Below, in pieces: positions 61,491 through 64,000 of a stretch of 64,000 bases of DNA (positions within the stretch are counted from its first letter, which is position 1; every line of letters starts with the position of its first letter). The stretch spans positions 806,001 through 870,000 of the forward strand of contig CANPUZ010000057.1 in the NCBI GenBank assembly GCA_947579665.1, read 5' to 3'. The notes under the pieces were generated by a model. The model had not been told where the DNA came from and searched no databases. It was given only the letters and a program-made list of their open reading frames with translations. Both the position numbers and the translations under genes were made by a program. Source of the DNA: Sympetrum striolatum. Its lineage: Eukaryota; Arthropoda; Insecta; Odonata; Libellulidae.

Positions 61491-63720
61491 TTTTAAAGTT
61501 TTAGGTATGATCTTACCAAATTCAACATAATATATTCAATTCATCGTAGCAGTTTACTCAAAAAACGTCGAAAACTGGAAATATATAACGGTAAAATTTC
61601 ATGTTTTTGGCCATATTTTGCATAAAATTGAGCAAAATTAGTTTATTTTGGTCTCATTTTAAAGTTTTAGATATGATCTTTCCAAATTCAATATAATATA
61701 TTCAATTTATCGTAGCAATTTACTCAAAAAACGTCGAAAACTCGAAAAAAAAATCGGTGAAATTTCAGTTTTTTGGCCATATTTTGCAAGAAATTCAGCA
61801 AAATTAGTCAAATTTGGACTCATTTTAAAGTTTCTGATATGATATAACCAAATTCTATAGAAATACTCAATTGTTAGTAGCAGTTACCTCAAAAAATTTC
61901 GTAAACTCGAAAAAAAATCCTTGAAATTTCAGTTTTTTGGCCATATTTTGCTAAAAATTGAGAAAATTTAGTCAAGTTTGGATTCATTTTAACGTTCATA
62001 ATGAGACCTAACTATATATTATAGAAATATTCAATTTTTTTAAGCTGTTAACTCAAAAAACGTCGAAAACTGGAAATATATCGGTAAAATTTCATGTTTT
62101 AGGCCATATTTTGCATAAAATTGAGCAAAATTAGTTTATTTTGGTCTCATTTTAGATTTTTAGATATGATCTTACCAAATTCAATATAATATATTCAATT
62201 TATCGTAGCAGTTTACTCAAAATATGTCGAAAACTCGAAACAAAAATCGGTGAAATTTCAGTTTTTTGGCCATATTTTGCAAGAAATTGAGCAAAATTAG
62301 TCAAGTTTTGATTCATTCTAAAGTTTCTGATATGATCTAACCAAATTCTATAGAAATATTCAATTTTTCGCAGCAGTTATCTAAAAATCGTTGAAAACTC
62401 GAAAAAAATATTGGTGAAATCTCAGTTTTTTGGCCATATTTTGCTAAAAATTGAGAAAATTTAGTCAAGTTTGGATTCATTTTAACGTTTCTGATAAGAC
62501 CTAACTAAATATAATAGAAATATTTAATTTTTTTAAGCTGTTAACTCAAAAAACGTCGAAAACTGGAAATATATCGGTAAAACTTCATGTTTTAGGCCAT
62601 ATTTTGCATAAAATTGAGCAAAATTAGTTTATTTTGGTCTCATATTAGAGTTTTAGATAAGATCTTACCAAATTCAATATAATATATTCAATTAATCGTA
62701 GCAGTTTACTCAAAAAACGTCGAAAATCGAAAAAAAATTCGGTGAAATTTCAGTTTTTTTGGCCATATTTAGCAAGATATTGAGCAAAATTAGTCAAGTT
62801 TTGATTCATTCTAAAGTTTCTGATATGATCTAACCAAATTCTATAGAAATATTCAATTTTTCGCAGCAGTTAACTCAAAAATCGTTGAAAACTCGAAAAA
62901 AATATTGGTAAAATTTTAGGTTTTTGGCCAAATTTTGCAAGAAATTGAGCAAAATTAGTCATATTTGGACTCATTTTGAAGTTCCTTATATCATCCAACC
63001 AAATTCTATAGAAATATTCAATTTTTAGTAGCAGTTAACTCAAAAATTTAGAAAACTCGAAAAAAAATCCGTGAATTTTAATTGTTTTGGCCATATTTTG
63101 CTTAAAATTGAGAAAATGTCGTCAAGTTTGGATTCATTTTAACGTTTTTGATAAGACCTAACTAAATATTATAGAAATATTCAATTTTTTAAAGCTGTTA
63201 TTTAAAAAAACGTCGAAAACTGGAAATATATCGGTAAAATTTCATGTTTTGGGCCATATTTTGCATTAAATTGAGCAAAATTAGTTTATTTTGGTCTCAT
63301 TTTAGTGTTTTTTATATGATCATACCAAATTCAATATAATATATTCAATTTATCGTAGCAGTTTACTCAAAAAACGTAGAGAACTCGAAAAAAAAATTCG
63401 GTGAAATTTCAGTTTTTTGGCCTTATTTTGCAAGAAATAGAGCAAAATTACTCATGTTTTGATTCATTCTAAAGTTTCTGATATGATATAACCAAATTCT
63501 ATAGAAATATTCAATTTTTCGCAGTAGTTATCTCAAAAATCGTTGAAAACTCGAAAAAAATATTGGTGAAATCTAAGGTTTTTGGCCATATTTTGCAAGA
63601 AATTAAATACATTAGTCAAATTTGGACTCATTTTAAAGTTTTTGATATCATCTAACCAAATTCTATAGAAAAATTACATTTTTAGTAGCAGTTAACTAAA
63701 AAATTTCGCAAACTCGAAAG
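61491..63720 (+). repeat. Segment matching 10.5-13.1 kb with a two-monomer deletion
   Basis: The offset to the 10.5-12.15 kb region is 50,965 bp, checked at CGTCG (61,566 against 10,601) and at CATATTAG (62,641) against CATTTTAG (11,676). At about 63,140 the B monomer word GGATTCATTTTAACGTT continues as TTTGATAAGACC instead of CTTGATGAGTCC. The offset then becomes about 50,640, so two monomers are missing. Private changes include GAAGTTCCTTATATCATCC (about 62,979) and GTGTTTTTTATATG (about 63,304). Confidence 0.87.
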
Positions 63721-64000
63721 AAAATCGGTGAAATTTCAATTTTTTGGCCATATTTTGCAAGAAATTCAGCAAAATTAGTCAAATTTGGACTCATTTTAAA
63801 GTTTCTGATATGATATAACCAAATTCTATAGAAATACTCAATTTTTAGTAGCAGTTACCTCAAAAAATTTTGTAAACTCGAAAAAAAATCCTTGAAATTT
63901 CAGTTTTTTGGCCATATTTTGCTAAAAATTGAGAAAATTTAGTCAAGTTTGGATTCATTTTAACGTTTTTGATAAGACCTAACTAAATATAATAGAAGTA
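63721..64000 (+). repeat. Edge segment matching 25.9-26.2 kb and 37.9-38.2 kb
   Basis: At about 63,722, CGAAAGAAAATC of one A lineage is followed by GGTGAAATTTCAATTTTTTG. That phrase otherwise occurs at 25,911 and 37,911. The rest (GAAATTCAGC, GATATGATATAACC, ATTTTGTAAACTCG, TATAATAGAAGTA) follows those copies to the window end, so the window closes inside another block copy. Confidence 0.85.

Larger units (their letters stand above)
1..64000 (+). repeat. Continuous ~165-bp AT-rich satellite array filling the window
   Basis: The word GGCCATATTTTGC or a close variant recurs throughout. Measured from its first G, successive starts in the first 2.1 kb are 122, 286, 449, 616, 780, 945, 1109, 1275, 1441, 1604, 1767, 1933 and 2100, so spacings are 163-167 bp. 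The same phrase order holds to position 64,000, always in this orientation. I found no unique insert, transposon end, microsatellite block or gene. One monomer counted by hand is about 26% GC. Both window edges fall inside monomers, so the array continues on both sides. The nucleosome-like unit, single orientation and nested higher-order repeats fit a centromeric or pericentromeric satellite of a eukaryote. That role is inferred from architecture alone; a non-centromeric heterochromatic satellite would look the same. Confidence 0.97.

Noticed and set aside
1..64000. CRISPR array
   Set aside because: There are no short repeats separated by unique spacers. The whole ~165-bp unit is repeated, and no cas genes are present.
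1..64000. CENP-B box
   Set aside because: I looked for TTCG....A..CGGG on both strands. The CGGG part was not seen, and CTCG with an A-run and ATCGG does not fit.

Overview
This window is one continuous block of tandem satellite DNA. From the first base to the last it is a head-to-tail array of an AT-rich monomer of about 165 bp (spacings measured here 161-167 bp), which implies about 388 monomers. A hand count on one monomer gives about 26% GC. I see no gene, tRNA, rRNA, transposon, CRISPR array or unique-sequence spacer. Each monomer contains a near-invariant word around TTGGCCATATTTTGC, followed by a variable middle, then CAATTTTT...GCAGTTAACTC, then a CpG-bearing and A-rich segment ending GTGAAATTTCAG. 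No copy on the opposite strand was noticed. This architecture (nucleosome-sized repeat, uniform orientation, no interruption, layered higher-order repeats) is typical of a eukaryotic centromeric or pericentromeric satellite. The species cannot be named from the sequence. A plant or an arthropod is plausible.

The monomers fall into four subtypes, called A, B, C and D here. They follow each other mostly in the order D-A-B-C; 25,273-25,929 is a clean 657-bp example. D is often missing, giving A-B-C, and hybrid monomers are frequent. On top of this lie much longer higher-order repeats (HORs). Their spacings are all close to whole numbers of monomers: 1,150 (7), 1,484 (9), 2,297 (14), 2,462 (15), 3,456 (21), 4,766 (29), 6,247 (38), 6,575 (40) and 12,000 bp (73).

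Layout: 1-6,805 is a 3,456-bp unit and its near-perfect second copy. 6,655-11,660 is a 2,462-bp unit present twice. 11,660-14,280 is sequence related to the next block. 14,280-23,812 is a 4,766-bp unit present twice, with a third, modified copy at about 29,920-34,380 that carries a 328-bp deletion and is followed by a 2,297-bp tandem duplication. 24,770-29,410 recurs at 36,770-41,409 (offset 12,000) and, rearranged, at about 43,600-48,960. 49,870-52,560 is a less homogenised stretch. 52,560-64,000 is a mosaic of pieces of the earlier blocks. It contains the most diverged monomers of the window (55,245-55,519) at a seam between two block families.

The features do not act as genes. What the window records is a history of in-register unequal exchange, local duplication and deletion, and hybrid-monomer formation in a large satellite array. 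Any function (kinetochore chromatin, nucleosome phasing, methylation pattern, satellite transcription) is inference. The recurring short open reading frames are a by-product of the repeat and not evidence of a protein.
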